Positions 9,191-18,021 of a DNA stretch of 64,000 bases are shown one piece after another. Position numbers and translations under genes: made by a program. Origin of the DNA: Dyadobacter diqingensis (GTDB taxonomy: Bacteria; Bacteroidota; Bacteroidia; Cytophagales; Spirosomataceae); assembly GCF_024220585.1 (NCBI RefSeq), contig NZ_JAMXKF010000009.1, forward strand, positions 62,001-126,000, read 5' to 3'. The number at the start of each line of letters is the position of its first letter. Within the stretch, counting starts at the first letter, position 1. The notes beneath the pieces were generated by a model that saw only the letters and a program-made list of their open reading frames with translations, did not search any database and was not told the DNA's origin.

Positions 9191-10129
9191 ATGGCGATTA
9201 TGAGTCTACCGACTTACTCTATGAATCTTCCCTGGGTTGATTCTCCGTTTTTCGATCAGGAACTGGAACAATCCACACTCGACAGTACGACCAAAGAGCA
9301 GGTAAAACATTATGCGGAAAAGGGTTATCTGATTGTAGATACCGAATTGCCGGAGTCTACATTCGACCGCATTGTAGAGCTTTTGAAACCTCATTATACT
9401 TCTCCGAGATTACAGGATGCCTGGAAGATTACCCCATTGGTGAAAGATATTGCAGGTTGTTCGAAAGTATTGGATATGCTGCGGATTTTATACCGGCGGG
9501 AACCATTCCCCTTTCAGACTCTTAATTTCCGGGTAGGGTCTCAGCAGAAAACACACAGTGATGCCATTCATTTTTATTCTGTTCCGGAACGGTTTATGTG
9601 CGGCGTATGGGTTGCGTTGGAGGATATTGATGAAACCAACGGACCTCTTCATTACTATCCGGGAAGTCAAAAATTGCCATTTTACGATATGTCCGATATA
9701 AGTTTATCGGGCTCGAAAGAGCCGGGGGCTTATACGCAGTATCAGGAATATGAAAATTTTGTTCAGAAACTGATGGATGCAACGGGGCAAAAGAAGGAGG
9801 TTTTTAAAGTGAAAAAGGGTCAGGCGTTGATTTGGTCAGCCACCTTGTTTCACGGTGGTGAGCCGATTTTAAGAGAAGGGAGCAGCCGGCATAGCCAGGT
9901 AACCCATTATTTTTTTTCAGATTGTATGTATTATTCGCCTTTGTGGTCGGATATGCCTGTTGAAAAAATGTTCATGCGCCGGCCTGTGAATATTCTTACG
10001 GGTGAAATCATGGAAAATAAATATCTGAATGAGGAAATTATGGGCGGCACGGGGCTGAGTCCTTTTACGGAATATAAACAAAAAATTGAAGGTGGCCTGC
10101 GGAAGTTAAAAAGGAGTTTGGCGAAATAA
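9191..10129 (+). CDS. Phytanoyl-CoA dioxygenase (PhyH) family Fe(II)/2-oxoglutarate oxygenase
   Basis: The 312-residue protein has the PhyH jelly-roll arrangement. The metal-binding HSD is in KTHSDAIHFY (about residues 120-123), then come the family segment WVALEDIDETNGPLHYYPGSQ and the distal His in LFHGGEPI (about 221). A downstream Arg in SRHSQVTHYFF could bind 2-oxoglutarate. Cytosolic hydroxylation of an unknown small molecule is the likely role. The start could be ATG 9191 or ATG 9200; the shorter form loses only three residues. It lies 90 bp after thrB on the same strand, possibly in the same operon, but no link to threonine synthesis is known. Confidence 0.85.
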   Translation: MAIMSLPTYSMNLPWVDSPFFDQELEQSTLDSTTKEQVKHYAEKGYLIVDTELPESTFDRIVELLKPHYTSPRLQDAWKITPLVKDIAGCSKVLDMLRILYRREPFPFQTLNFRVGSQQKTHSDAIHFYSVPERFMCGVWVALEDIDETNGPLHYYPGSQKLPFYDMSDISLSGSKEPGAYTQYQEYENFVQKLMDATGQKKEVFKVKKGQALIWSATLFHGGEPILREGSSRHSQVTHYFFSDCMYYSPLWSDMPVEKMFMRRPVNILTGEIMENKYLNEEIMGGTGLSPFTEYKQKIEGGLRKLKRSLAK

Positions 10130-10212
10130 AGGTTAAAAGGTATTGGTCATTTCCTGAACTTTCTGCGTAATTTTAAACGTTATATAAGCCGAAAGCATTA
10201 AATTAGAAAATC

Positions 10213-10539
10213 ATGGTTACTGTAAGTGATACTGCGAAGAATAAAATCATAGAATTACGTAAAGCCGACGGTCACGAAGAAGATTATCAGATTCGTGTTG
10301 GTGTTTTGGGTGGAGGTTGTTCAGGGTTGACATATAATCTTGAATTCAACTCGGAAACCAATCCTAATGACATGATTTTTGAAGATAAAGGAGTGAAAAT
10401 TATTGTTGATAAAAAAAGTATTCTTTACCTGGCAGGGACGATATTGGATTTTTCTGATGGACTAAATGGTAAAGGTTTTCAGTTTGTTAATCCAAATGCC
10501 ACACGTACTTGTGGCTGTGGCGAAAGTTTTGCCGTATAA
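10213..10539 (+). CDS. IscA/HesB-family iron-sulfur cluster assembly protein
   Basis: A 108-residue A-type carrier with all three conserved cysteines: Cys36 in GGGCSGLTYNLEF and Cys100/Cys102 in the C-terminal TCGCGESFAV. These ligate an Fe-S cluster or iron for transfer to apoproteins. Length is standard for the family. No isc or suf partners are adjacent, so it is a stand-alone carrier. A strong hairpin terminator follows at 10564-10596. Confidence 0.95.
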   Translation: MVTVSDTAKNKIIELRKADGHEEDYQIRVGVLGGGCSGLTYNLEFNSETNPNDMIFEDKGVKIIVDKKSILYLAGTILDFSDGLNGKGFQFVNPNATRTCGCGESFAV

Positions 10540-10563
10540 ATTTTAGATTTTGTGGATAATAGT

Positions 10564-10596
10564 AAAGGCGTTGTGAGTTATCACGGCGCTTTTTTT
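10564..10596 (+). terminator. Rho-independent terminator after the iscA-like gene
   Basis: Stem GCGTTGTGA (10568-10576) pairs with TCACGGCGC (10581-10589) with two G-U wobbles and a GTTA loop, followed by seven T. It lies 25 bp after the stop codon. The rest of the 260-bp gap to 10800 holds no gene I can support. Confidence 0.85.
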
Positions 10597-10799
10597 CATT
10601 TTATGCCCAATCAAAAAACACTTGAAGTAGTATATTTTCCTTATTTTATTGTTTTTTTGTGGACGGAAAAAGTGAGGCTTTAAATGATGTTGTTTTAAAT
10701 TATTCTGGTAATCCAGTGATGAAGCCCAACAGCCGACAGTCCGCCGGCAACATTGATGAACCGTTTTCAACTTTCAATTTTCAACTTTAATCTACATTA

Positions 10800-11699
10800 A
10801 TGAAACCAACTCTTTTAATTTTGGCTGCCGGAATCGGAAGTCGTTATGGAGGTATAAAACAACTTGACCAGTTTGGTCCCAATGGAGAAACCATTATAGA
10901 TTATTCATTATATGATGCCATTCGCAGTGGTTTTGGCAAAGTAGTATTTATAGTCCGGAAAGAAATAAAAGATGAAGCGGAAGCTTTATTTGCTCCGAAG
11001 TTAAAAGGGAAGATTGATTACGATTTTGCAATTCAGGGTGTCCAGTCTTATGTACCGGAAGATCTCGGAACTGTTGAGCGCGTAAAACCCTGGGGGACGG
11101 GCCACGCAACCTTATGTGCCTGGGATCAAACAGATACGCCTTTTGCAGTAATAAATGCGGATGATTTTTATGGACAGGGAGCGTTTGCTACCATGGCTAA
11201 TTTTTTGAGCACGGATACCAATGATAAGCAGCACGCGATGATTGGTTATGAATTGAAAAGAACACTTTCGGAAAACGGGACGGTTTCCAGAGGTGTTTGT
11301 ATTGAAAGAGAAGATCAGAACTTATCGTCGGTGATCGAACGGACGAAGATATTTGAGGAAAACGGGACGATTTATTTTGAAGAGGAAGGAGAGAAAACAG
11401 AGCTGGCTCCCGAGACACCGGTTTCGATGAACTTCTGGGGTTTCAAGCCGTCGATGTTCCCGATTACAAAGGAATTGTTCGAAGAATATGCACGTGTTAA
11501 TTTGAACACACCAAAAGCTGAATTTTACATTCCTACGGTGATGTCATATCTGATTGAGAATGACCTGGGAGACTGCCGCGTATTCCGCAGCTCATCTGAC
11601 TGGTTCGGGGTTACTTATCCGGAAGATAAACCAAAGGTTCAGGCGTCTTTATCGGCTTTACATGATTCTGGAGAATATCCTCAGAAACTTTGGGAGTAA
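10800..11699 (+). CDS. Sugar-phosphate / NDP-sugar nucleotidyltransferase
   Basis: This 299-residue protein starts with the nucleotide-binding motif LILAAGIGSRYGGIKQLDQFGPNGE (residues 5-29), the GxGxRxG..K signature of the glucose-1-phosphate thymidylyltransferase / MobA-like GT-A fold. AVINADDFYG (about residue 118) supplies the metal-binding Asp pair. It most likely transfers a nucleotide to a sugar phosphate in cell-envelope synthesis. No sugar-pathway genes are beside it, so the exact substrate is unknown. It ends before a perfect bidirectional hairpin that separates it from the convergent SGNH gene. Confidence 0.85.
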   Translation: MKPTLLILAAGIGSRYGGIKQLDQFGPNGETIIDYSLYDAIRSGFGKVVFIVRKEIKDEAEALFAPKLKGKIDYDFAIQGVQSYVPEDLGTVERVKPWGTGHATLCAWDQTDTPFAVINADDFYGQGAFATMANFLSTDTNDKQHAMIGYELKRTLSENGTVSRGVCIEREDQNLSSVIERTKIFEENGTIYFEEEGEKTELAPETPVSMNFWGFKPSMFPITKELFEEYARVNLNTPKAEFYIPTVMSYLIENDLGDCRVFRSSSDWFGVTYPEDKPKVQASLSALHDSGEYPQKLWE

Positions 11700-11746
11700 C
11701 ATCCTGGCATGTGATAAGCTCCTGACTGAAGGAATTATGGATAAAA

Positions 11747-11779
11747 AAAGAAGTCAACTTTTCGAAAGTTGACTTCTTT
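11747..11779. terminator. Bidirectional terminator between convergent genes
   Basis: Perfect 15-bp inverted repeat (AAAGAAGTCAACTTT at 11747-11761 and its complement at 11765-11779) with a 3-base loop. It is flanked by an A-run on the left and T-rich sequence on the right, so it can end transcripts from both the nucleotidyltransferase (+) and the SGNH hydrolase (-). Confidence 0.88.
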
Positions 11780-11812
11780 GCTTTTATAGCATATCTTGTA
11801 TAAACTCAGACT

Positions 11813-12490
11813 TTATTTTTTCAATAAAGCATCCATCATTTTCTCCGCAAGAAACTTGTTGCCTGTTTCGTTCAGGTGAACGCGGTCGGTTGTGAGAATC
11901 TCTTTTTCTTTATTGTCAGGATTGTTTTTGGATAAATACTCCTGAAAATATTTTCTAAGATCGCAAACCTGAAGGCTGTGTTTAGCGGCAATATCACGGA
12001 TGAGCTTCGAGTACTGGTTAAGGTCGCCGTCCTGCATATTGGAGTTATCGTTTTTCTCACCGATTACCGTAGGCGTACACAGGATCACACGGATATTCTG
12101 TGCCTTCATTTTTTTGATCAGAGCCTCATAAAACTTAACATATTTGTCAGGATCTGTTCCGGTTCCTGATGAACTTTTGTGCCAAACGTCATTGATCCCT
12201 ACGTAAATGAAAACGACATCGGGTTTTTTCGACAGCACATCGTCTTCCAAACGTAAATAAAGATCATATACCTTATTTCCTCCAATGCCTGCACCCAGCA
12301 GTTCGAATTGTCCGCTCTGGTTATTGGTTTTTAGTGTTTCGGTCATCATGGTGATATAACCCTTCGGACCTACGCCCGCCTGTGTGATTGAATCACCGAA
12401 AAAGATAACGCGCAACGGTTTATCCTGGCGCATGGCAAGTAAAGGGAAAGCTACAAGGGCAATTTGTAAAAATCGAAAAATAATTCTCAT
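11813..12490 (-). CDS. SGNH/GDSL-family hydrolase, exported
   Basis: I choose the ATG at 12488-12490, giving 225 residues with a hydrophobic signal-like start (MRIIFRFLQIALVAFPLLAM). A frame-open ATG 24 codons upstream would put charged residues before it. The SGNH blocks are clear: FFGDSITQAG (block I Ser), GAGIGGNKVYD (block II Gly), YVGINDVWH (block III Asn) and DRVHLNETGN (block V Asp/His). It probably removes ester groups, for example acetyl, from a polysaccharide in the periplasm. It is followed by a bidirectional terminator and preceded by modC on the same strand. Confidence 0.88.
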   Translation of the reverse strand: MRIIFRFLQIALVAFPLLAMRQDKPLRVIFFGDSITQAGVGPKGYITMMTETLKTNNQSGQFELLGAGIGGNKVYDLYLRLEDDVLSKKPDVVFIYVGINDVWHKSSSGTGTDPDKYVKFYEALIKKMKAQNIRVILCTPTVIGEKNDNSNMQDGDLNQYSKLIRDIAAKHSLQVCDLRKYFQEYLSKNNPDNKEKEILTTDRVHLNETGNKFLAEKMMDALLKK

Positions 12491-12584
12491 GGGTTTGAAA
12501 TGATTAGTTTTTAGAGGAAAAGACAGTCGTATATTAAAATTACCCTTAACGGCTTGGTTCAAATTTGGAGTGTCGGGCAGGGTG

Positions 12585-13475
12585 TTATTTGATTAATTCA
12601 ATCTCGGCAATATCCAATGAGTATCGCAATGCAAACGAACGGCCCGGAGACATTTCGGCATGCCAGTGAAGAGGTAATCTGAGATTACGGACAGATTGTT
12701 GAATCAGTGCATTTACCAGCAAATGATCCGCGTAAACAGTGCAGGATAAAACTTCTCCGTACAATATCAATTGATCATTCACTTCATTTTCGGGAAGGTA
12801 GACTTCTGACGGTGTCCCGCGACTGACGATTTGCCCATTTTCTATCACTAAAACCTGATGCGCCATCCTGAAAATTTCGCCCAGATCATGCGTGACAATG
12901 ATGATCGTAAAGCCTAGTTTTTTTTGCAGACTTAATAAATATTCCTGCAACCGCCGCCGCATGTGGTGATCCAGTGCTGCCAGCGGTTCGTCGAGAAGCA
13001 ATAAGTCGGGTTTGCGGACCAGAGCTCTTGCCAAGGCGACACGTTGCTGTTGTCCGCCGGAAAGCTGATGTGGCTTCCGGTCTGCCAGTTGCGTTAACTC
13101 AACCGCTTTTAGAAGCTCGTCAACAATGCTGTTATCTGAATTTTTATCCAGGGCAAAAAGAAGATTTTGCCGGACCGTTAAGTGTGGGAACAGAGCATAG
13201 TCCTGAAATACAAAGCCAATATTGCGGAGTTGAGAATACTCAGAAACGCGAATGGAAGTGTCCAGCCAGATGTTGCCGGCAAACCTGATATGTCCTGAAT
13301 TAGGATGTGTTAATCCGGCGATCTGCCGCAATAAAGTTGTTTTTCCGGCTCCGGAAGGTCCTGTAATGGCCGTAATGCTGCCTTGCTCAGCTACAAAAGA
13401 AATTTCCATGGGAAGAATTCCGTTGGCTGTTTGTAAGGAATGCCGGATGGAAATATCAAGAACTTTGTCGGACAC
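12585..13475 (-). CDS. modC: Molybdate ABC transporter ATP-binding protein
   Basis: A 296-residue ABC ATPase with Walker A GPSGAGKTT (residues 39-47), Q-loop region FVFQDYALFPHLTV, signature LSGGQQQRVALARAL, Walker B LLLLDEPLAALD and switch VTHDLGE. The C-terminal 60-70 residues are shorter than a full ModC TOBE (mop) domain, giving a compact version. It powers molybdate uptake together with ModB, whose 3' end it overlaps by about 20 bp, and ModA just upstream. Gene order modA-modB-modC is canonical, which decides the substrate over sulfate. Confidence 0.92.
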   Translation of the reverse strand: MSDKVLDISIRHSLQTANGILPMEISFVAEQGSITAITGPSGAGKTTLLRQIAGLTHPNSGHIRFAGNIWLDTSIRVSEYSQLRNIGFVFQDYALFPHLTVRQNLLFALDKNSDNSIVDELLKAVELTQLADRKPHQLSGGQQQRVALARALVRKPDLLLLDEPLAALDHHMRRRLQEYLLSLQKKLGFTIIIVTHDLGEIFRMAHQVLVIENGQIVSRGTPSEVYLPENEVNDQLILYGEVLSCTVYADHLLVNALIQQSVRNLRLPLHWHAEMSPGRSFALRYSLDIAEIELIK

Positions 13476-14130
13476 TTAGCAGGCGGTTGTTGATTGAGTA
13501 AACTAAAAGCAAGATAATAAATGTGATTCCAAAAAGTACCAGCGCATATTGATTAGCCCCGGCATAATTCAGCGCCTCGACTTCGTTGTAGATCGCGACC
13601 GATGCAACTTTGGTGACACCGGGAATATTCCCGCCGATCATTAAAACCACACCGAATTCGCCCACTGTGTGTGCAAATGTCAGCACGAAAGCCGTTAGTA
13701 TGGCTGATTTGCAGTTTGGTAAAAGGATTTTATAAAATGTTTCCCAGCGTCCTTTTCCCAGGGTATAGGATGCTTCACGAAGTGACGACGGTAATGATTG
13801 AAGACCTGCCCTTAATGGATAAACCATAAAAGGAAGACTGTAAATGACGGAGCCTATGACAAGTCCGGGAAATGAGAAAACAAGTCTTAATCCCAGCGTG
13901 CTTTCAATCCAGGAGCCAAACCAGTACGACGGACTGAACGCCAGCAACAAGTAAAAACCCAAAACAGATGGTGGCAGCACCAACGGCATTCCAATAATCG
14001 CTTCAACAATACCGCGCCCTTTAAATTTTGCAAAAGCAAGCCAATAAGCCAGTGGCAATGCGATTACAAAAAGAATTGACGAAGTAATGAATGCAAGCCG
14101 AAATGTTAGCCAAAGTGGTTGCCAATCCAT
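13456..14130 (-). CDS. modB: Molybdate ABC transporter permease
   Basis: A 224-residue inner-membrane protein with about five to six hydrophobic helices and the permease EAA-type loop (LPSSLREASYTLGKGRWETFYKILLP). ModB-type segments MPLVLPPSVLGFYLLLAF and HTVGEFGVVLMIGGNIPG are visible. Its length is normal for ModB. It overlaps modC by 20 bp and follows modA by 63 bp, so the three are one operon. Confidence 0.93.
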   Translation of the reverse strand: MDWQPLWLTFRLAFITSSILFVIALPLAYWLAFAKFKGRGIVEAIIGMPLVLPPSVLGFYLLLAFSPSYWFGSWIESTLGLRLVFSFPGLVIGSVIYSLPFMVYPLRAGLQSLPSSLREASYTLGKGRWETFYKILLPNCKSAILTAFVLTFAHTVGEFGVVLMIGGNIPGVTKVASVAIYNEVEALNYAGANQYALVLFGITFIILLLVYSINNRLLSVRQSS

Positions 14131-14193
14131 TTTAATTTTGAATGATAGGATGAGTGAATGATAGAATTATCGCCAGGAACTTAGTTTTTGAGG

Positions 14194-14946
14194 TTATTTA
14201 TATCCGTATTTGTTGAAAATGACTTTTGCTTTAGCTGAAAAAAGGAAGTCGTAGAATTTGCGGCTGGTTTCTTTTTTCGGGGAGTTGTCGCTGTGACGGA
14301 GTAATAGCGCGGCTTGGGCTATGGGTTTATAGGACGTGGAGTCAACAATAGTATAGTGGCCTTTTCCTTTCATTTCGGGAGCGAGTATAACCGAGAGGGC
14401 AGTAAAACCTGCTTCTACTGATCCGGTGGTAATATATTGTGCTGCCTGCGCGATGCTTTCGCCGTAGACAATTTTACTTTTTATGGGTTCCAGTAAATTT
14501 TCCCTTTCTAATGCCTGAACAGCGGCTTCACCATAAGGCGCCAGTTTGGGATTGGGAACGGCTACTTTTTTGACTTTGTCGGAATTTAAAATGTTAAGAT
14601 TTAACTCATTTTCCGGGATGGACAGCGACCATAAGGCCAAGGTTCCATAAGCGTAAATTTTTGGCTTTTCATCGGATCCGCCATTTTTGAATATTTCTTC
14701 GGGATATTTTGTATCAGCGGAGACGAAGACGTCAAAAGGCGCACCTTCGCGAATCTGTGCCGTTAGTTTGCCGGACGAGCTTACCACAATTTCAATTTCC
14801 TTGCCCGATTCTTTTTCAAATTCAGTTTTCAGTTCTTTCATGACATACTGAACATTGGCGGCAGTGGCCACAATAATCTTCTCCGAGGGTTTCGAGCAAC
14901 CATTCAGGATAATCAGGATAGGAAGAAATAAGCGTCTAAGGTTCAT
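14194..14946 (-). CDS. modA: Molybdate-binding lipoprotein
   Basis: The 250-residue protein begins with a lipoprotein signal ending at Cys17 (LIILNGC) and then the ModA core. The oxyanion-binding strand is IIVATAANVQYVMKEL. Next come VVSSSGKLTAQIREGAPFDVFVSAD and the second lobe with VPNPKLAPYGEAAVQAL, all family features. It captures molybdate or tungstate at the outer face of the inner membrane for ModBC. It is the first gene of the modABC operon. A structured repeat element lies just upstream of it. Confidence 0.94.
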   Translation of the reverse strand: MNLRRLFLPILIILNGCSKPSEKIIVATAANVQYVMKELKTEFEKESGKEIEIVVSSSGKLTAQIREGAPFDVFVSADTKYPEEIFKNGGSDEKPKIYAYGTLALWSLSIPENELNLNILNSDKVKKVAVPNPKLAPYGEAAVQALERENLLEPIKSKIVYGESIAQAAQYITTGSVEAGFTALSVILAPEMKGKGHYTIVDSTSYKPIAQAALLLRHSDNSPKKETSRKFYDFLFSAKAKVIFNKYGYK

Positions 14947-14984
14947 TTTGCTAATTTAATGGATTGGAGGGAATCTTCAACCAA

Positions 14985-15124
14985 AAAGCCCTGAAAGGGC
15001 GTCCTACCTCAGGATAGGGCAACGCCCTATAATCATTATCCGTGCATATCGACGATCAACACATCCGATCCAATAACCGCAGGGCGTCACCCTGCGCCAA
15101 GATAGGACGCCCTTTCAGGGCTTT
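14985..15124. repeat. Structured intergenic repeat: long inverted repeat enclosing two hairpins
   Basis: The left arm 14985-15006 (starting AAAGCCCTGAAAGGGCG) is the perfect 22-base complement of the right arm 15103-15124. Inside are two further perfect 7-bp hairpins, ATAGGGC/GCCCTAT (15014-15030) and CGCAGGG/CCCTGCG (15078-15096). The single strand would fold into a three-way junction. It fills most of the 293-bp gap between divergent modA and the aminotransferase gene. It resembles a dispersed MITE-like or REP-like element; a similarly built element is at 42404-42506. No ORF is inside. Confidence 0.8.
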
Positions 15125-15239
15125 GTCGGGGAAACTTTTTGTTTGTTCTCTAATCCATTGTGCCCATTGCGGTTAAATATCGTAAATTGCGTCCCATTTT
15201 GACCGGCACACCCGGAAATAATAATTAATGCATTAAACA

Positions 15240-16397
15240 ATGATAATAGAAACTGCCCAGCGCACCCGGCAAACGTCCGAGTATTACTTTTCAGTAAAGC
15301 TGGCCGAAGTAAGAAAACTGGTAGCCGAAGGACATGACGTGATCAATCTAGGGATTGGAAATCCGGACATGATGCCTTCTGAGCAAACTCTCACAGCACT
15401 TTCAGAGGCGGCTTTAAAGCCTCAGGCGCATGGTTATCAACCGTACGTCGGTACTGTCTCTTTTCGGAATGCTATTGCAGAATATTATCAAAGAACCTAT
15501 GGAGTAAAATTAAATCCGCTTTCTGAAATACTGCCTTTAATCGGCTCGAAAGAGGGGATTACGCATATATCATTGACCTTTTTGGATCCGGGCGACGAAG
15601 TCCTGGTACCTGAACTGGGATATCCTGCATACCGGGCGGTAAGCCAGATGGTGGGCGCGACGGTGAAAGAATATCCGTTAAGGGAGGACTTTGGATGGCA
15701 GCCCGACTGGGAGGTAATGGCCGGATTGGTTACCCCGCGTACGAAAATTATGTGGCTCAACTATCCCCATATGCCAACAGGTGCACCAGCCACAAAAGAA
15801 TTGTTTGAAGCAGCCATAGCATTTGCTAAAAAACATAAGATTCTGCTTTGTCATGATAATCCGTACAGCCTGGTTTTGAACAAAAAAGAACCGATCAGTC
15901 TGTTGTCGATCGATGGAGCCAGAGAAGTAGCCATTGAGCTTAACTCTATGAGCAAGTCGCACAACATGGCCGGCTGGCGTTTGGGATGGATCGCTGCTGA
16001 TAAGGCTTATATCGATGCCGTGCTAACGATCAAGAGTAATGTCGATTCCGGTATGTTCTGGGCTTTGCAGGAAGCGGCTGTGGCTGCACTTGGAAATCCT
16101 CAGGAATGGCACGATCAGAGAAATGCCGTTTATCAGGGACGTCTGGAAGCATCCGAGGCATTTTTAAGCACAGTTGGCTGTACATGGGATAAGAAACAGG
16201 AAGGGATGTTCCTATGGGGTAAATTACCGGATTCTGTCGAATCTGCTGAAAAACTCGTGAACGATCTGTTGGTTCAGAAACATGTATTTATAGCTCCCGG
16301 ATTTATTTTCGGACCGAAAGGACAGCGTTACATCCGTCTTTCGTTGTGCATGCCAAAGGAAAGGATCTGGGAAGCTGTTGAGCGCCTCAAAAGTTAG
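15240..16397 (+). CDS. Class I/II PLP aminotransferase (probably aromatic or aspartate type)
   Basis: A 385-residue fold-type I aminotransferase. VINLGIGNPDMMPSEQT near residue 36 is the substrate-binding N-terminal segment, and MWLNYPHMPTGAPAT corresponds to the conserved NPxNPTG region, here changed to YPHMPTG. NSMSKSHNMAGWRLGW carries the PLP-binding Lys at about residue 239. The C-terminal substrate Arg lies in RYIRLSLC. It stands directly before tyrA (68-bp gap with a hairpin), which supports a role in tyrosine/phenylalanine transamination, though class members also act on aspartate or diaminopimelate precursors. Confidence 0.87.
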   Translation: MIIETAQRTRQTSEYYFSVKLAEVRKLVAEGHDVINLGIGNPDMMPSEQTLTALSEAALKPQAHGYQPYVGTVSFRNAIAEYYQRTYGVKLNPLSEILPLIGSKEGITHISLTFLDPGDEVLVPELGYPAYRAVSQMVGATVKEYPLREDFGWQPDWEVMAGLVTPRTKIMWLNYPHMPTGAPATKELFEAAIAFAKKHKILLCHDNPYSLVLNKKEPISLLSIDGAREVAIELNSMSKSHNMAGWRLGWIAADKAYIDAVLTIKSNVDSGMFWALQEAAVAALGNPQEWHDQRNAVYQGRLEASEAFLSTVGCTWDKKQEGMFLWGKLPDSVESAEKLVNDLLVQKHVFIAPGFIFGPKGQRYIRLSLCMPKERIWEAVERLKS

Positions 16398-16425
16398 ACA
16401 AATATTTCTTTAAAAAATTCTCATA

Positions 16426-16450
16426 TCCGGTAAGAGTATCTCTTACCGGA
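16426..16450. terminator. Hairpin between aminotransferase and tyrA
   Basis: TCCGGTAAGAG (16426-16436) and CTCTTACCGGA (16440-16450) form a perfect 11-bp stem with a 3-base loop, followed by AAATTTT. The T-run is short, so it may be a partial terminator or a transcript-stabilising hairpin inside an operon rather than a full stop. Confidence 0.6.
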
Positions 16451-16465
16451 AAATTTTCAATATAC

Positions 16466-17323
16466 ATGATAATCAGCATTATTGGAGTTGGCCTGCTTGG
16501 AGGCTCATTCGCATTATCGCTTCGGGAAAAATACCCGAATATGAAATTTGTTGGCGTTGATCAGTCACTCGTTAATCAAAAAATAGCATTGGCAAAAGGG
16601 CTTGTAGATGAAATCATGACCCTGGAAGAAGCTTTGCAGGTTTCTGAACTGAATGTGCTAGCCACTCCTGTTGATGCCATTACCGCCTTATTGCCCAAAT
16701 TGCTGGACCAACTGCCTGAAGGCCGCACGGTTATGGATTTTGGCTCAACAAAAGAACTGATCTGTCAGGTTGCAGACGCACACCCGAAACGTGCGCAGTT
16801 TGTGGCCGTTCATCCGATGGCCGGTACCGAAAACTCAGGACCAGGGGCTGCGTTTAAAGAATTACTGCCGGGGAAAAACGTGATTATCTGTGACAAGGAA
16901 AAAAGCAATTCTGATTCATTGACACTGGTTGATACTTTTCTGCGTGATGTTGGCATGAAAATTCATTACATGACACCAGTGGAGCATGATCTGCACCTTG
17001 CATATGTGTCACATCTGAGCCACATCAGCTCATTTGCGTTGGGGCTGACAGTTCTGGAAAAAGAACGTGACGAAAAAGCAATTTTCGATATGGCGAGCAC
17101 CGGTTTTTCTTCAACTGTCCGTTTGGCCAAAAGTTCACCACAAATGTGGGCGCCCATTTTCGATCAGAATAAAATCAATGTTTCAAAAGCACTGGGAGAT
17201 TATATCGAATTTTTGAAGAAATTCAAGGAAGCCATTGACAGCAAGGACTTAACAACAAGCCTGGATTTTATGTCAAAAGCGAATGATATCGGCAGAATTT
17301 TAAGCGGGATTGAGAAAAAGTAA
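16466..17323 (+). CDS. tyrA: Prephenate dehydrogenase
   Basis: The 285-residue protein starts with a Rossmann motif GVGLLGGS (residues 7-14) and has the prephenate dehydrogenase segments VHPMAGTENSGPGAA and HDLHLAYVSHLSHISSFAL, with the catalytic and substrate-binding histidines. It oxidatively decarboxylates prephenate to 4-hydroxyphenylpyruvate for tyrosine. There is no fused chorismate mutase or ACT domain, so it is the minimal form. The preceding aminotransferase would complete tyrosine synthesis. Confidence 0.95.
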   Translation: MIISIIGVGLLGGSFALSLREKYPNMKFVGVDQSLVNQKIALAKGLVDEIMTLEEALQVSELNVLATPVDAITALLPKLLDQLPEGRTVMDFGSTKELICQVADAHPKRAQFVAVHPMAGTENSGPGAAFKELLPGKNVIICDKEKSNSDSLTLVDTFLRDVGMKIHYMTPVEHDLHLAYVSHLSHISSFALGLTVLEKERDEKAIFDMASTGFSSTVRLAKSSPQMWAPIFDQNKINVSKALGDYIEFLKKFKEAIDSKDLTTSLDFMSKANDIGRILSGIEKK

Positions 17324-17367
17324 ACGATCCGGCGTTTATAATTTGTTATATTTCGTAATCATTAGAA

Positions 17368-17943
17368 ATGTATCCTATGGAATTACCGCTAATCATACGT
17401 CCTGTGGCCGGTCTGAACGAAGATATGTTCTTCGATCTTTGCCAGGCCAATGCTCAGCTGTTGATGGAAAGAGATAAAGACGGAAATATAATTGTTATGG
17501 CGCCGACAGGATCCGATACAGGAAATTACAATTTTGAGTTTGGCTTGGAGTTAGGACTTTGGAACCGGAAAACCGGAGCGGGTTTCGTATTTGATTCTTC
17601 TTCCGGATTTACATTGCCGGATGGAGCCGTAAGGTCTCCTGACCTATCCTGGATATCCAAAAGCAAATGGGAAGCTCTCCCAGAAACCGAACGCAGGAAA
17701 TTTGCAAGGATTTGCCCGGATCTTGTTGTTGAAATAATGTCAATGAGTGACGATTTGGATGATCTTCAGGATAAGATGAAGGAATATCAAACCAATGGTT
17801 GCAGCCTTGGCTGGCTGATTGACCGTATCGGTAAGAAAGTTTATATCTACCGTAAAGACGGTTCTGTTGAAAGTAAAGTCCTGCCGGCACAATTGAGCGG
17901 AGAAGATTTGTTACCAGGGTTAATTGTGGAAACGAATTTGTAA
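17368..17943 (+). CDS. Uma2-family (DUF820) PD-(D/E)XK nuclease-like protein
   Basis: A 191-residue Uma2 protein. Predicted PD-(D/E)XK residues are Asp92 in RSPDLSW and Asp118/Glu122 in PDLVVEI. The later ending YRKDGSVESKVLPAQLSGEDLLPGL is family-typical. The start could be ATG 17368 or ATG 17377. Uma2 proteins are abundant in cyanobacteria and Bacteroidota; their biological role is not settled. A perfect 23-bp hairpin follows. Confidence 0.85.
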   Translation: MYPMELPLIIRPVAGLNEDMFFDLCQANAQLLMERDKDGNIIVMAPTGSDTGNYNFEFGLELGLWNRKTGAGFVFDSSSGFTLPDGAVRSPDLSWISKSKWEALPETERRKFARICPDLVVEIMSMSDDLDDLQDKMKEYQTNGCSLGWLIDRIGKKVYIYRKDGSVESKVLPAQLSGEDLLPGLIVETNL

Positions 17944-17954
17944 ATGGTTGATAC

Positions 17955-18008
17955 TATAAAATGAGAAAGTCCTGTGAGTGTATCTTCACAGGACTTTCTC
18001 ATTTTATA
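17955..18008. terminator. Bidirectional terminator between uma2 and yfhO-like gene
   Basis: A perfect 23-bp inverted repeat (left arm 17955-17977, starting TATAAAATGAGAAAG; right arm 17986-18008) with an 8-base loop lies between two convergent genes. A/T-rich arm ends supply the U-tract on both strands. Confidence 0.88.
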
Positions 18009-18021
18009 ACAAATGCTGGTT

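Noticed and set aside
10543..10770. 75-codon minus-strand frame in the gap after the iscA-like gene
   Set aside because: It contains the terminator hairpin and has a composition of translated AT-rich gap sequence.
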